A stretch of DNA of 64,000 nt from Halobellus salinus (GCF_014646875.1 NZ_BMOC01000003.1:62001-126000); one strand, 5' to 3'; shown: positions 17,301 to 26,441, counted from the stretch's first letter. A program made the numbers and translations. The notes: a model not told the origin generated them from the sequence alone.

Positions 17301-18916
17301 GCGTCGGCCTCATCTCGCCGCCGCCGCTCCACGACATCTACTCGATCGAGGACCTGAAGCAGCTCATCCACGACCTGAAGGCGGCCAACCCCGACGCCGA
17401 CATCAACGTGAAGTTGGTCTCGGAGGCCGGGATCGGCACCATCGCCGCCGGCGTCGCGAAAGCCAACGCCGACGTGGTGCACATCTCGGGTCACGACGGC
17501 GGGACGGGCGCGTCGCCGAAGACGTCGATCAAGAACGCGGGGCTGCCGTGGGAGCTCGGGCTCGCGGAGGCCAACCAGATGCTCCGGAAGACCGACCTCC
17601 GGTCGCGGATCCGCGTCACCGTCGACGGCGGTATGAAGACCGGCCGCGACGTCGCGGTTGCGGCGCTGCTCGGCGGCGAGGAGTACGTCTTCGGGACCGC
17701 TTCCTTGGTCACCTCCGGGTGTGTGATGGCGCGGCAGTGCCACGAGAACACCTGTCCGGTCGGCGTCGCCACCCAGCGCGACAAACTCCGGAACCGGTTC
17801 CCGGGCCAGCCCGAACACGTCATCAACTACATGACGTTCATCGCCCAGGAGCTCAGGGAGATTATGGCGGAGTTGGGCTTCCGGTCGCTGGACGAGATGG
17901 TCGGCCGCCCCGGACTCCTCACCCAACGGGAGACCGACCACGAGAAGGCCAGCCACCTGGACCTCTCGGCGGTCATCGCCGAGCCCGGGGGCGAAAACCG
18001 CCGGCAGACCGAAGCACAGACCCACCCTGGCGTCGCCGATCAGGTGGACTACGACCTTATCGAGGAAGCCGATGCCGCGCTCTCGGAGGGGACGCCGGTC
18101 GCCATCGATCGAGAGATATCCAACGAGGACCGCGCGGTGGGTGCAACGCTGTCGAACCGCATCTCGAGGCGGTACGGTGGCGACGGCCTCCCCGACAACA
18201 CCATTCGGTGTCGGTTCGACGGCGTCGCCGGCCAGTCGTTCGGCGCGTTCCTCGCAAGTGGCGTGACGATGCACCTCACCGGCGCCGCCAACGACTACAT
18301 CGGAAAGGGGCTCTCCGGCGGGCGCGTGATCGTCGAAACCCCGTCGAATGCGGCCTACGAGGCGTCGCAGAACGTCCTGATCGGGAACGTGGCGCTGTAC
18401 GGAGCGACCCGGGGCGAGATGTACGTCAACGGCGTCGCGGGCGAGCGCTTCGCCGTCCGCAACTCCGGGGTGAAAGCGGTCGTCGAAGGCGTCGGCGACC
18501 ACGGGTGCGAGTACATGACCGGCGGCGCGGTCGCGGTGCTCGGCGAGACCGGCAAGAACTTCGCCGCGGGCATGTCCGGCGGCGTGGCGTACGTTTACGA
18601 CCCCGACGACGAGTTCGCCGCGACGGCAAACACCGGAATGGTGTCGCTGTCGGACACCTTAGAAGAGTCCGACCGCGCGATGCTCAAGCGGTTGGTGGAA
18701 AACCACGCGGCCTACACCGACAGCGACCGCGCGGCGTGGATGCTCGAAGAGTGGAACGACGTCGTCTCGGAGTTCGTGAAGGTGATGCCCGACGCCTACG
18801 CCGAGGTCATCGGGGAACGGGCCCGCGACGACGTCAGAAGCGAACTCCCGCCGGCGGCGACCGCAGCGGCCGATGCGGTCGACGGCGACGCGGCCGTACA
18901 GACCAGCGACGACTGA
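14369..18916 (+). CDS. gltB: Glutamate synthase, large subunit
   Basis: 1515-residue enzyme for glutamine-dependent amination of 2-oxoglutarate to glutamate. Cys25 in SNCGVGAVIDLDG is the expected N-terminal nucleophile after propeptide removal, and the class II glutaminase domain runs to about residue 410. A central domain follows (about 440-730), then the FMN domain (about 790-1190) with GHDGGTGASPKTSIKNAG. A C-x5-C-x4-C 3Fe-4S motif lies near residue 1118, and a C-terminal GxGxG beta-helix domain ends the protein. No small subunit (gltD) is adjacent, so a ferredoxin or a distant subunit must supply electrons. A TATA-like CTTATATG at 14299-14306 would leave a leader of about 40 nt. Confidence 0.97.
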   Translation: MTKRRNHTTGESDGLADPTDERSNCGVGAVIDLDGGRSHGTVSDGLELLENLEHRGTTGAEENTGDGAGIKVQRPDDFFDAVIDVDLPEEYAVGSIFMPQDDAACEGLVAIFERVLAEHGLDVVHWRDVPTDNTDLGATAVESEPNVQQAFVVPDADLAADEFDRALYVARRAVEKEVDELDSEGAKRFYVCSLSRKTLVYKGLLKGDQLADYYPDLTDERLKTTLTLVHARFSTNTLGAWHLAHPYRHVIHNGEINTIQGNINWMRSRETDLEHDAFGDDLDSLKPVINDPEQSDTASIDNAVELLLHSGRDLPHVLRMLIPEAFRGDNAMADDRRDWYDYHASLIEPWDGPALVAATDGDRVAAVLDRNGLRPCRYDVTTDNTLVMASEVGALDTDPAEIEERGRLQPGQLFVADPEEGRVIPDAEVFESLTDEKYGEWVDREQRHLDSLVDPDDYDPRNDVDHLRAAQAAFGYTEDQVSHLIEPMATDGKDPVGSMGDDTPLSVLSDFNRPLFTYFKQLFAQVTNPPLDYIREELVTSLESRLGAQRNLLDETPEHARQLVVDSPVLSDAQTGAIRSLGDSVEDAMTSTVVDITYDRERSLTEAVERVRDDAADAIESGADVVVLSDRGLNPDRVAIPSLLATGAVHHSLVRSGLRNRAGLVVESGDPREVHHLATLVGYGADAVNPYLAYRTIADLVAGPDGADAAEAIGAYTEALEDGLLKTMSKMGISTVESYQGAQIFEAVGLDSAFVAEYFEGTEIRTEGIGIDVIEEDARTRHTVAYGDDPQLERQGEYEHRSDGIHHQWNPQTVGTIQQAVRSGDYEKYQEFADMINDQNQELQTLRGLLEFDSDRDPVPLEEVEPVEDIVENFSTAAMSLGSLSPEAHENNSIAMNRLGAKSNTGEGGEPPERFGTEKECNIKQVASGRFGVTSDYLTNAEELQIKMAQGSKPGEGGHLPGKKVNEMIAHVRFATPGVGLISPPPLHDIYSIEDLKQLIHDLKAANPDADINVKLVSEAGIGTIAAGVAKANADVVHISGHDGGTGASPKTSIKNAGLPWELGLAEANQMLRKTDLRSRIRVTVDGGMKTGRDVAVAALLGGEEYVFGTASLVTSGCVMARQCHENTCPVGVATQRDKLRNRFPGQPEHVINYMTFIAQELREIMAELGFRSLDEMVGRPGLLTQRETDHEKASHLDLSAVIAEPGGENRRQTEAQTHPGVADQVDYDLIEEADAALSEGTPVAIDREISNEDRAVGATLSNRISRRYGGDGLPDNTIRCRFDGVAGQSFGAFLASGVTMHLTGAANDYIGKGLSGGRVIVETPSNAAYEASQNVLIGNVALYGATRGEMYVNGVAGERFAVRNSGVKAVVEGVGDHGCEYMTGGAVAVLGETGKNFAAGMSGGVAYVYDPDDEFAATANTGMVSLSDTLEESDRAMLKRLVENHAAYTDSDRAAWMLEEWNDVVSEFVKVMPDAYAEVIGERARDDVRSELPPAATAAADAVDGDAAVQTSDD

Positions 18917-18945
18917 GGGCCGCGCGTTTCGGGATGGGGCGACAG

Positions 18946-18953
18946 TATATATA
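18946..18953 (+). promoter_or_regulatory. TATA box of the pilin-like gene
   Basis: A perfect TATATATA centred 25-26 nt before the GTG at 18975. The spacing fits a leaderless archaeal promoter and decides the start of the downstream gene. Confidence 0.7.
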
Positions 18954-18974
18954 CGTCGCAACGAAACGCCGGAT

Positions 18975-19772
18975 GTGCGACGCGAGAGCGAGGGTTCGGG
19001 CCGTGCGTGTGGCTCTGACCGCGGCGTCAGCGAGACCGTCAGCTTCGTGCTTGTGTTCGCTCTCGTGGTTGCGTCGGTCGGCACCGTCTACGCGGTGGGG
19101 GTCTCCGAACTCGAAGCCACCCGCGACGCCGAACGGGTCGAAAACGCCCAGCGCGCGTTCGACGTGCTCGCGGACACCCTCGACGACCTGCTTGATGGCG
19201 CCCCGAGCCGCGGGACCGAGGTGAAACTCGCAGCGGCGACGCTGCGGTCGGCCGACGACGCCGCGGTCAACATCACGGTGACCTCGGCGGACGGTGCACA
19301 GGCGTACACCGCCGGGGAGATATCGGTCTCGCCGCTGGTGTACGACGTACAGGCGGGCGGGCAGGTCCGACTTAGCAACGGCGCGGTGCTCAGAGACTCG
19401 GCGCGCGGGGGCGCGTCGGTGGTCCGCGGGCCGCCGGTCGTGGTCGACGACGACCGCGTGTTACTCACGATCATCAAACAGGAACACGTCGGCTCCGATG
19501 CGGTCGGCGGCGACCGGACGGTCCGCATCCGGATGGACGCCAATCGGCCGCGGCGGCTCTACGGCAACGAGTCAGTGACCCACGAGTCGGTCCACGTCAA
19601 CACCACCACGCCGTACACCGACGCGTGGGCCCGTCACTACGAGTCGGTCGGCTTCGACTGCACCGAAGTCGACGATCCCGGTCCCGACGCCCCGGGGATG
19701 GTCTCGTGTACCGTTGAGGATGTCGACCGCGTCACCGTGGTGTGGTTGCGGGTGACCACCGAGTTCGAGTGA
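18975..19772 (+). CDS. Pilin-like secreted protein with prepilin-type N-terminus
   Basis: 265 residues starting at GTG, selected by the TATA box at 18946-18953. The N-terminus carries SDRGVSETVSFVLVFALVVA, a haloarchaeal class III (prepilin-peptidase) signal: charged residues, Gly before the cut, then Ser/Glu and a long hydrophobic stretch. The rest is a beta-rich acidic extracytoplasmic domain with several N-x-S/T sites (for example NITVTS, NESVTHES). It stands alone 58 bp after gltB, just upstream of the PilB3-C3 locus on the opposite strand, and could be a minor pilin. The exact function is unknown. Confidence 0.75.
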   Translation: MRRESEGSGRACGSDRGVSETVSFVLVFALVVASVGTVYAVGVSELEATRDAERVENAQRAFDVLADTLDDLLDGAPSRGTEVKLAAATLRSADDAAVNITVTSADGAQAYTAGEISVSPLVYDVQAGGQVRLSNGAVLRDSARGGASVVRGPPVVVDDDRVLLTIIKQEHVGSDAVGGDRTVRIRMDANRPRRLYGNESVTHESVHVNTTTPYTDAWARHYESVGFDCTEVDDPGPDAPGMVSCTVEDVDRVTVVWLRVTTEFE

Positions 19773-19870
19773 CGCGTCCTGATCGCCCCCACCCATTCAC
19801 CTGCGCCGACACTCAAACAGGGATTTGAGCCTCACGGAGGTATTTGTGGGTTCCTACCGACGACTGGTGT

Positions 19871-20245
19871 ATGGCTCCCGAGCAGACACCCCGTGGCCGA
19901 ACCGTCGGGCGACGCGCCCGCGACGCCTCCAACAGCCGACCCGCCGCTCGAAGCGAGGATCTCCACCTCCGGAGTTACGCCCACGAGTGGGCGTACGACG
20001 TCGCAGTCGAGGTGGTGAGCCCCGACGGCGACGTGGCGTTTGCGGCCGACTACTACCTCCAACCCGGCGACGCCGAAAGCGTAATCGATGCACTCCCCGC
20101 CGGGGAGTACGAGGTCCGAGCGACGCTTGATAACGACACACATCGGACTGCAACGTGTCGGATCGGCGCCGATCCCGACCGCACGGCGGTGATCGAGGTC
20201 GGCAACGGCATCGTCAGCCTCACCGAGGGGTTGCCGACGCGGTAG
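19871..20245 (+). CDS. Small conserved haloarchaeal protein, beta-sandwich-like, unknown function
   Basis: 124 residues. After a basic, disordered N-terminus (about 30 residues) comes a compact domain with LRSYAHEWAYDVAVEVVSPD, a YYLQPGDAESVIDALPAGEY loop, an ATCRIG strand and an IEVGNGIVSLTEG ending. The order of strands resembles carboxypeptidase-regulatory/FN3-like folds. No signal peptide or membrane segment is visible. ATG at 19871 is favoured over an in-frame upstream ATG (19844), since the extra residues look noncoding. Confidence 0.65.
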   Translation: MAPEQTPRGRTVGRRARDASNSRPAARSEDLHLRSYAHEWAYDVAVEVVSPDGDVAFAADYYLQPGDAESVIDALPAGEYEVRATLDNDTHRTATCRIGADPDRTAVIEVGNGIVSLTEGLPTR

Positions 20246-20263
20246 CGCGGCCCCGCGGTCCCG

Positions 20264-21802
20264 CTAGTGCAACTCGACGGTCACGTTGTTTTCGGTGACA
20301 TAGAGGTAGGTGAGGTACGATCCGCGTTCGCTCGTGTCGTAGCGGAGCACCCCGTCGGAGTTGGCCTGGTTGATCTGGGCGCTGCCGCTCCCTCCGGGGC
20401 CGTGATTGACACGCACGGTGAAACCGGCGTCGAACGTCGCGAGGTAGTGGCGCGTGAGAATCCTGCTGTTCTGCTCGTCGCCGCTTTCGTACGTGGTGTG
20501 CTCGTTGTCGTCGCCGGTGTGACCGAACGTCGTCGGGTCCGGCGCGGGACCGTCATTCAGTGAGGCCCAATCGAGTTCGGTATCGCCGTTCCTGTCGACG
20601 GTGCCGGGGTCGTAGGTGAGCGACTGCTCGGGACTCGTAAACGCCATGCGGAGCTCCGGGGCACCGTCCGAACACGCGAGTTGGACCGGCCCGGACACCG
20701 AGGAGATGGTGTCGTTCGTCCAGTGGTGGACGCCCGCCGCCGTCGAGTCGTTGTGGTAGTAGACGTCCATCCGCAGGTCCACGTCGTCGGGACCACCACC
20801 GGTGCAGTAGCCCCCGATCCCCGTCGGCGTCGCCACGAACACCTCGTAAGCGTCGTCACCCGCCTCGACGTAGTACGAGAAATAGAGGTTGTTCGCCGTC
20901 CCACCGTTGCCGTTGCTGGCGCCGATCCGGATCGACGTCTCGAATGTCTCCACCGAGTGGCCGTCGGCGACCCCGCGGACGGCGACACCCTCGTTCTTGT
21001 CCGGAAGCCGGAACGCGCCGGGTTGGTCGGCCGTCCCCAGGACGACCGTGGCGGTCCGGTTCCCGTTGTCGACGGAGACGGTGCCGGTGGTCCGGGTCCG
21101 GAAATACTCGGCCCACCCCTCGTAGTATTCGCTTTTGACCGTCACCGACACCGTCCCGTTCCGGACCGGGTTGTCGTACTGCCGGATCGATCCCTCCGTG
21201 GTGTTCGCGTCGTACGGGGCGCCGGGTCCGTCAGTGGCGACAGCGGCGTCGGCGGGGTAGACTCGTGTCAACTCACCGTCCCGTTCAACGGTCGCGGTTG
21301 TCTCCCCGGCGGCCGCGTCGTCCGACCGGACACGGAGGACCGGCAGCGTCAGCGTCGTGCCGCGGTAGTGGAACTCCGGCGACGACACCATCGACGTGCC
21401 GCCCGCCTGGCGGCGCCAGACGCCGCCACCCTGGTAGGCGACCGTCGTGCTGCCGGTCCGGTAGGAGACCGACCCCAGCGACGCGTTGTAGACGGTTTCG
21501 GTCCTGTTGGCCGTGTAGTTCGTGTGCGTGATCCGCAGCCACCCGGTGTCGGAGTCGGCGGCGTAGTCCCCGCTGGTGGTCCGCCCGAGTCTGACAGTCT
21601 GGGTCGACCCCTCGCCGAGTCCGACCACGGCCGTCCGCGCGTCGAGCAGCGTTATGGCGTGTTCCGCGCGGTCGACCGAGGTCCGGTGTTGGATGTCGTC
21701 GAAGGCGGCCCCGCCGACCCCGACGACGACGCCCGCGCCAACGACCGTCAGGGCCAACAGGAGCACGAGTCCGAGGTTCGACGAGACGGCGCGGGCAGTC
21801 AT
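20264..21802 (-). CDS. Pilin-like protein, last gene of the pilB3C3 operon
   Basis: 512 residues. The N-terminus ARAVSSNLGLVLLLALTVVG is a class III signal-like helix. The remainder is an acidic, Asn/Thr-rich extracellular domain with many N-x-S/T sites, ending in YLYVTENNVTVELH. It starts at an ATG overlapping the stop of the preceding gene (4-nt overlap). Its size is unusual for a pilin, so a minor/adhesive pilin or pseudopilin role is more likely than a major subunit; this is inference from operon position. Confidence 0.72.
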   Translation of the reverse strand: MTARAVSSNLGLVLLLALTVVGAGVVVGVGGAAFDDIQHRTSVDRAEHAITLLDARTAVVGLGEGSTQTVRLGRTTSGDYAADSDTGWLRITHTNYTANRTETVYNASLGSVSYRTGSTTVAYQGGGVWRRQAGGTSMVSSPEFHYRGTTLTLPVLRVRSDDAAAGETTATVERDGELTRVYPADAAVATDGPGAPYDANTTEGSIRQYDNPVRNGTVSVTVKSEYYEGWAEYFRTRTTGTVSVDNGNRTATVVLGTADQPGAFRLPDKNEGVAVRGVADGHSVETFETSIRIGASNGNGGTANNLYFSYYVEAGDDAYEVFVATPTGIGGYCTGGGPDDVDLRMDVYYHNDSTAAGVHHWTNDTISSVSGPVQLACSDGAPELRMAFTSPEQSLTYDPGTVDRNGDTELDWASLNDGPAPDPTTFGHTGDDNEHTTYESGDEQNSRILTRHYLATFDAGFTVRVNHGPGGSGSAQINQANSDGVLRYDTSERGSYLTYLYVTENNVTVELH

Positions 21803-22350
21803 GCGTGAGTCACTCCCGAGGCCGGTGGTGCGAGCGACAGCGATCCCGACGGGTCGCCGTCCGCGAGGACGAGCGTCGAATCGCCCGCGTCGGCCCGGAC
21901 AACCACCCATCCACCGCTTACCGATCCCTCTTCGATACCCACGAGCGTAGAGGTGGTGAGCGTAACGCGCACGTCGGTGCCCGACGATCGCAGCGTCAGG
22001 GCGTATCGCATCGGCCCCTCGCCGGGAGTCGAACGGGTCGTCACCGTGATCCGGTAGGACTCGCCCGCCACTCGCGCGGGGAGGCGCACGCCGACGCGGA
22101 CCGAGCGCGACTGTGCGTCCGCCCGTGCGAGCCGGTCCGCATCGGCAATTCCGGCCGCCAGCCGCTCGGCAACAACGGTGAGTTCCTCACGCACAACGCT
22201 CGTGCGCTGGTCCTGGACGTATCCGCCCGCGCCGACGAGCAACCCCGAGACGAGCACCGCCGTGATCCCCAGCACGATCACGTAGTTCACCGTAATCGAG
22301 ACGGCCCGGCCGGGTCGGGACCCCGCTCGCCGCGGCGTGTCGTCAGTCAT
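21799..22350 (-). CDS. Pilin-like operon protein (small, single N-terminal helix)
   Basis: 183 residues. RAVSITVNYVIVLGITAVLVS near residues 15-35 gives a class III signal-type transmembrane helix, followed by a heptad-like helix EELTVVAERLAAGIADADRL, as in pseudopilin stalks. A small beta domain makes up the rest. Starts and stops overlap the neighbours by 4 nt on both sides, so it is part of the polycistron. Confidence 0.7.
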   Translation of the reverse strand: MTDDTPRRAGSRPGRAVSITVNYVIVLGITAVLVSGLLVGAGGYVQDQRTSVVREELTVVAERLAAGIADADRLARADAQSRSVRVGVRLPARVAGESYRITVTTRSTPGEGPMRYALTLRSSGTDVRVTLTTSTLVGIEEGSVSGGWVVVRADAGDSTLVLADGDPSGSLSLAPPASGVTHA

Positions 22351-23327
22351 TCCGGCACCACCTCGACTGTCGCCTCGTAGTCGAGTTCGACGGTCCGGTA
22401 TGTGACTGTGAGTTCGGCCCCGTAGACGGCGTCGGTCCAGTACGGCGACGGCCCGGTGTCGTTCAGCCCGGACAGCGACAGCACAGCGGGCGGCTCGTCA
22501 ACCACCATCGTGTATGTGCCGTTGGCCGCGCCGCCGTCACGGTAGTTGATGTCGACAGGTCCGCTCGTGTTGTCTACCGGGCCGAGTGCCGGACACGGCG
22601 CGCCGCCGACCGACTCGTTCGGGACATCGATACTGAAGGTTCCGCTGGTCACCGAGCCGACCACACAGATCGTCTCCGTTCCGCCGTCGTCAACGCGGAT
22701 CTCGGGGCCGGTGGGAGTGTCGTACACGAACACGCTCCGCGTGCCGGCCCCCGAGGTGACATTCACATGGAACACGTCGTCGGCTCTCAGATCCGCCGGA
22801 TCGTCGGTGAGCGTCGACTCTTCGACGGAGAACCGCATCGAACGGACGTTCGAGCCGCCCGAGACGACAGTCCAGTCGTCCGCGCTGCCGCCGCCCGTGA
22901 AGTTCCGGCCGGCGTCGTCCTGTTGGATCCGAGTACCGTTCGTGACCCCGGTGACGTCGACGTCCGCGGCGTCCCCGACGACGGCGCGGTGAGACGACGC
23001 GAGGTCGTCCCACTCCCCCATCGTCGCGTTCAGCGCCCGGTTCAACTCGGCCGCAGAGGTGTTATTCCGGCGGTTCACCGACGCAACGGCGTCAACGCCG
23101 GCACGCCGAGACGCCGACACGTACTCGATGGCGGGCGTGGCCTCCACGCCGGAGTCGCGGGTCGCGAGGGTGCCGGTGTAGATTGCGGTGTTTAAAAGCA
23201 GCGCGAGCGCGACGAACACGACCGCGAGCGCCAGCGCCCCCACGAGGAGGAGCTGGGCGCGGTCGTCGCCGCCGGACCGGCCGGCGCCGCTCGGACGCCG
23301 ACCGGAGGGCCGTCTCACATCCGCCAT
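22347..23327 (-). CDS. Pilin-like operon protein with N-terminal membrane helix
   Basis: 326 residues. After a basic leader, DDRAQLLLVGALALAVVFVA begins a hydrophobic helix typical of this haloarchaeal pilus operon. Cysteines are few; several N-x-S/T sites and a beta-rich domain with a Cys pair (ICVVG...PCPALG) follow. Start chosen at ATG 23327, where it overlaps the end of the upstream gene by 13 nt. Likely a minor pilin or assembly factor. Confidence 0.7.
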   Translation of the reverse strand: MADVRRPSGRRPSGAGRSGGDDRAQLLLVGALALAVVFVALALLLNTAIYTGTLATRDSGVEATPAIEYVSASRRAGVDAVASVNRRNNTSAAELNRALNATMGEWDDLASSHRAVVGDAADVDVTGVTNGTRIQQDDAGRNFTGGGSADDWTVVSGGSNVRSMRFSVEESTLTDDPADLRADDVFHVNVTSGAGTRSVFVYDTPTGPEIRVDDGGTETICVVGSVTSGTFSIDVPNESVGGAPCPALGPVDNTSGPVDINYRDGGAANGTYTMVVDEPPAVLSLSGLNDTGPSPYWTDAVYGAELTVTYRTVELDYEATVEVVPE

Positions 23328-23899
23328 ACGACGAGCTCCACCTCCACGACCGAGTAGAGCGCCTGGTCGGTGTCGGCGTCGGGGACGAGATACGACGCGT
23401 TCGAGAGTGTGGTGTCCGACGCCGACCCGCCGGTCCCGCGCAGCGGGTCGTCGTCGGCGAGCGTAACCGTCCACCGGGCGGTGGAGGCGTGGTCGCTGGG
23501 GTTCCCGAGGTCGACAATCGACTCGCGCCGCCTGTCGCCGTCACTGGCAACGTAGTACAGCGTCAGATCGAAGACGATCCCCCGGTTGAGGAACATCGAT
23601 TCGAGGGTGTCGCCGAACGCCGTCGGCGGGGTACCGTCGACGTACCCATCGTTCGATGCTCCGTGCCAGTTGTCCGCCGACTCGTTCCAGTACAGAAGCG
23701 TCGGCTTCAGCGTTCCGCGCTCCGCGGCCGACGCGAGCACGCCCTCGGCGGCGGCCGCCTGCTGGTTTTCGATGTGCTGACTGGAGGTGCTGCCGGTCAG
23801 CGGCGTGACGGCCGTCACCTGGAGCGCGAAGACGAGACTCGATAGCAGGATCAATGACGCAGTGATCGCTTCCAGGGTGTGGGCCTGTGCGCGGTCCAT
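23315..23899 (-). CDS. Pilin-like operon protein
   Basis: 194 residues starting MDRAQAHTLEAITASLILLS, again with Arg-Ala-Gln before a hydrophobic helix. The ATG overlaps the previous stop by one base (TGATG); an in-frame GTG two codons upstream is less likely. The C-terminal part ends in a short beta segment VVEVELVVWRM. No catalytic motif is seen. Confidence 0.7.
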   Translation of the reverse strand: MDRAQAHTLEAITASLILLSSLVFALQVTAVTPLTGSTSSQHIENQQAAAAEGVLASAAERGTLKPTLLYWNESADNWHGASNDGYVDGTPPTAFGDTLESMFLNRGIVFDLTLYYVASDGDRRRESIVDLGNPSDHASTARWTVTLADDDPLRGTGGSASDTTLSNASYLVPDADTDQALYSVVEVELVVWRM

Positions 23900-24399
23900 C
23901 ACCACGTCCTCACGACGAGTCGGCGGGGGTGGCCGTCAAGCGACACCACGCGGGTGGCCGCCGACACCGAGGCCGTCTCCGGCGGGGTCGGCCCCGCGGC
24001 GAGCCGGTCCCCACTGTCGACGACCGAGCCGTTGGCGTACCGGATGGTCACGTTGATATCCCGGGTTCGGTCGAGCGTGAACACCGCTCTCGTGGTGGCC
24101 GCCGAGGTGTTGAACCCACACGTCGACGCCGCCGGGCCACCGCCGTTCAACTGGTGGAAAAAGCCGTTCGTACACGTCTCGTTCAGCACGTACGGCTCCG
24201 AGGGGTCGCCGAGCCGGTCCGTCGACAGCGACGTCGCGACCCGGTCTGCGGTCTGTGGCCCCTCCGTGCTCTGAAACGGCGTGAAAACCGTCGGCACGAA
24301 CGCGACCACGAACGCGACCACGAGTAAGAACAACCCGATCCCGATCGCGAAGTCGATGGTCGTCTGGGCGCGGTCGCCCGACGGTGAGGGTCGCGTCAT
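23899..24399 (-). CDS. Pilin-like operon protein directly after pilC3
   Basis: 166 residues. RAQTTIDFAIGIGLFLLVVA forms the N-terminal membrane helix. Two Cys (ETCTNGFF and ASTCGFN) about 18 residues apart could form a disulfide in the external domain. Its ATG overlaps the pilC3 stop by 3 nt. Part of the same transcription unit as pilB3 and pilC3. Confidence 0.7.
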   Translation of the reverse strand: MTRPSPSGDRAQTTIDFAIGIGLFLLVVAFVVAFVPTVFTPFQSTEGPQTADRVATSLSTDRLGDPSEPYVLNETCTNGFFHQLNGGGPAASTCGFNTSAATTRAVFTLDRTRDINVTIRYANGSVVDSGDRLAAGPTPPETASVSAATRVVSLDGHPRRLVVRTW

Positions 24400-26441
24400 C
24401 CGACCACCATCCACACCACCAACGCGACCGTCTGGAGGATGACGACGAACTTCACGCCCGAGACGATGTCGGCGTTCCGGATGTAGCCGCTGATGAACCC
24501 CGACAGTGCGGCTTGGAGGGTGACAGCGTGGAAAAACAGCACAGATAACAGGTCGATGTTGATCCCGTCACCGAAGTTGAGCCCACCCGCGGCCGCCTCG
24601 CTGCCGCCGCCGGTCTGCGACGCAAGCCCCGCCATAACGTCGAGGAACTGGGTCTTGAGGATGGCCATCACGCCCAGCAAGGTGAGGTACGTCATGAGGA
24701 TGATCGCCACCTGCATCCGGGTTCGGGACTTCCGCTCGCGCTCGATGTCGTCTTGGGTCTCGGAGGCCTGCGCCGCCGTGGTCAACACCTCTGTGATCTG
24801 GCTCGACGCCTCCTGGGCCTTCGAGATGAGTTTGACCGTCCGGGCGAGGCGTGGGATGTGGTACTTGTTGTTGAACTCCACAAGGGCGCTCCGGAGGCTC
24901 ATCCCGTAGTTGACCTTCGCGCGCACCGTCTCGAACTCGTCGGCCAACTTGCCGGATGAGGTCTCGGAGACGGTTTCGACCGACTCCAGTAAAGTCTGGC
25001 CGGTGTCGTTGGCGCTGGAGAGCTTCCGGAGGGTGTCCGAGAGTTTCCCCACAACCGCGTTCCGCGACCGTCCGTTCCAAGCGTCGAAGGCGGCCAGCGG
25101 GATCCCCACAGTATACACCGGCACGTACCACCACACGAAGGTGCCCCACACGGGGTTGTTCACCATACCCTGCCACGAAAGCGGCGCCGCCCCGTTCGCG
25201 ATCGCAACACCGAGGGCCGCGAGCGCGGCGGGAACAGTCACGATCAGGGTGTACAGCGGGTGATCCCGGAAGAACAGGTCGGGGCGGCGGAGCAGCCGTC
25301 CGGTCTTGTGCGTCCCCTCGCGGGACCGGATTCGGTCGAAGACCCGGAACTCGCCCACGAAACTCTCGATCAGCCCCCTGTGGATCAGCCCCTCACGGGT
25401 GACCTGTTCCAACCGGTCGGAACTGTTCGACGGCTGGAGGTAGCCGTTGCCGGGTTCGTCCTGCTTGACCGTCGAGACGAGGACCAAGAACCCGACGCCG
25501 GTGAGCGGGATGAGCGCGTAGACGGTCCCGAACAGCAGCCTGTCTTGGGCCTGCCCGAGCATACTCATAATCACCAGGATGATGATGAGTAAAAGCGGGA
25601 ACAACGACAGCGTCATGTACATCTCGCCGAACAGTTCCAGGGTTTCAAGCACCGTCTCCTGTTCCTGTTTGGCGGTCCGGAGGTGTTTTTCCTTTTTGTC
25701 GTCGAGGAACTGCTCCATACTCCCGCCGGAGTTCACGATCGAGAGCATGTCCGACAGGAACTGCGAGAGCTCCTCCGACGGCGTCACCATCGCCTGCTCG
25801 CGGATGGCGTTCCGGTAGTCGGTCCCGAAATACTCCGTTTCGCGCACGATGCTCTGGAACTCCTTTGCCACCTCGCCGTAGGTGTCGTCGGCGCGGGCCA
25901 TCGCCTCCAGGATCTCGAGTTGGTTCAGCCCGCCGACCGACAGCGCGTACATGAACGAGATGGCGTCGGGGAGGAGCATGTTGATCTCCCGCTTCCGCTC
26001 TCCGGCCGTCGAATACGGGATCGCGATCAGCGTCCCGAACCCACCCGCGAACCCGACTGCCCCGAAGACCAGTCCGGAGACGACCGTCACCGCGGGGGCC
26101 GTGAACGCGTTGAGTGCGGCCGCGGTCGCGGCGTCGGGGGCAGGGAGGCCGAGGCTGATGATGTCGGGGGAGACAACCCCCAACGCGAAGATCGCCCACC
26201 CGACTGCGGTACCGAGAGCCCACAGGACCCCGCCGCCGATCGCGCCGAGGGCGAGCGCACGGGAGAGATAGAGCTCAACGGTCGCTGACATCCGGGCCTG
26301 TTCGAGTTTCGTCTCCACGTCGCTCACGAAGTCGCCGTCCTCGTCGAACAGGAACTGAAACACCGGGTAGAACGCGTCGCCGAGGAGGTCGGTACTCCTG
26401 TCGAGTTGCTCGCTCTCGGCGTCACCGACGTCTAAGCTCAT
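24396..26441 (-). CDS. pilC3: Archaeal type IV pilus membrane-platform protein PilC3
   Basis: 681-residue polytopic protein with two GspF/TadC modules (about residues 150-260 and 460-560), each followed by hydrophobic hairpins. VGGLNQLEILEAMARADDTYGEVAKEF-type helices are characteristic. It is the membrane partner of the PilB3-type ATPase encoded immediately upstream, with a 4-nt overlap. In Haloferax volcanii the PilB3-PilC3 pair assembles adhesion pili; that role is transferred here by homology. Confidence 0.92.
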   Translation of the reverse strand: MSLDVGDAESEQLDRSTDLLGDAFYPVFQFLFDEDGDFVSDVETKLEQARMSATVELYLSRALALGAIGGGVLWALGTAVGWAIFALGVVSPDIISLGLPAPDAATAAALNAFTAPAVTVVSGLVFGAVGFAGGFGTLIAIPYSTAGERKREINMLLPDAISFMYALSVGGLNQLEILEAMARADDTYGEVAKEFQSIVRETEYFGTDYRNAIREQAMVTPSEELSQFLSDMLSIVNSGGSMEQFLDDKKEKHLRTAKQEQETVLETLELFGEMYMTLSLFPLLLIIILVIMSMLGQAQDRLLFGTVYALIPLTGVGFLVLVSTVKQDEPGNGYLQPSNSSDRLEQVTREGLIHRGLIESFVGEFRVFDRIRSREGTHKTGRLLRRPDLFFRDHPLYTLIVTVPAALAALGVAIANGAAPLSWQGMVNNPVWGTFVWWYVPVYTVGIPLAAFDAWNGRSRNAVVGKLSDTLRKLSSANDTGQTLLESVETVSETSSGKLADEFETVRAKVNYGMSLRSALVEFNNKYHIPRLARTVKLISKAQEASSQITEVLTTAAQASETQDDIERERKSRTRMQVAIILMTYLTLLGVMAILKTQFLDVMAGLASQTGGGSEAAAGGLNFGDGINIDLLSVLFFHAVTLQAALSGFISGYIRNADIVSGVKFVVILQTVALVVWMVVG

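Noticed and set aside
14480-18502. Very long open frame on the minus strand opposite gltB
   Set aside because: It is an antisense shadow of glutamate synthase caused by GC-rich third positions; its translation is Arg/Val/Asp-rich without any recognisable domain.
20681-21808. Plus-strand open frame opposite the pilin-like gene
   Set aside because: No domain, composition atypical (Arg/Val/Asp-rich), fully antisense to a coherent secreted protein in the operon.
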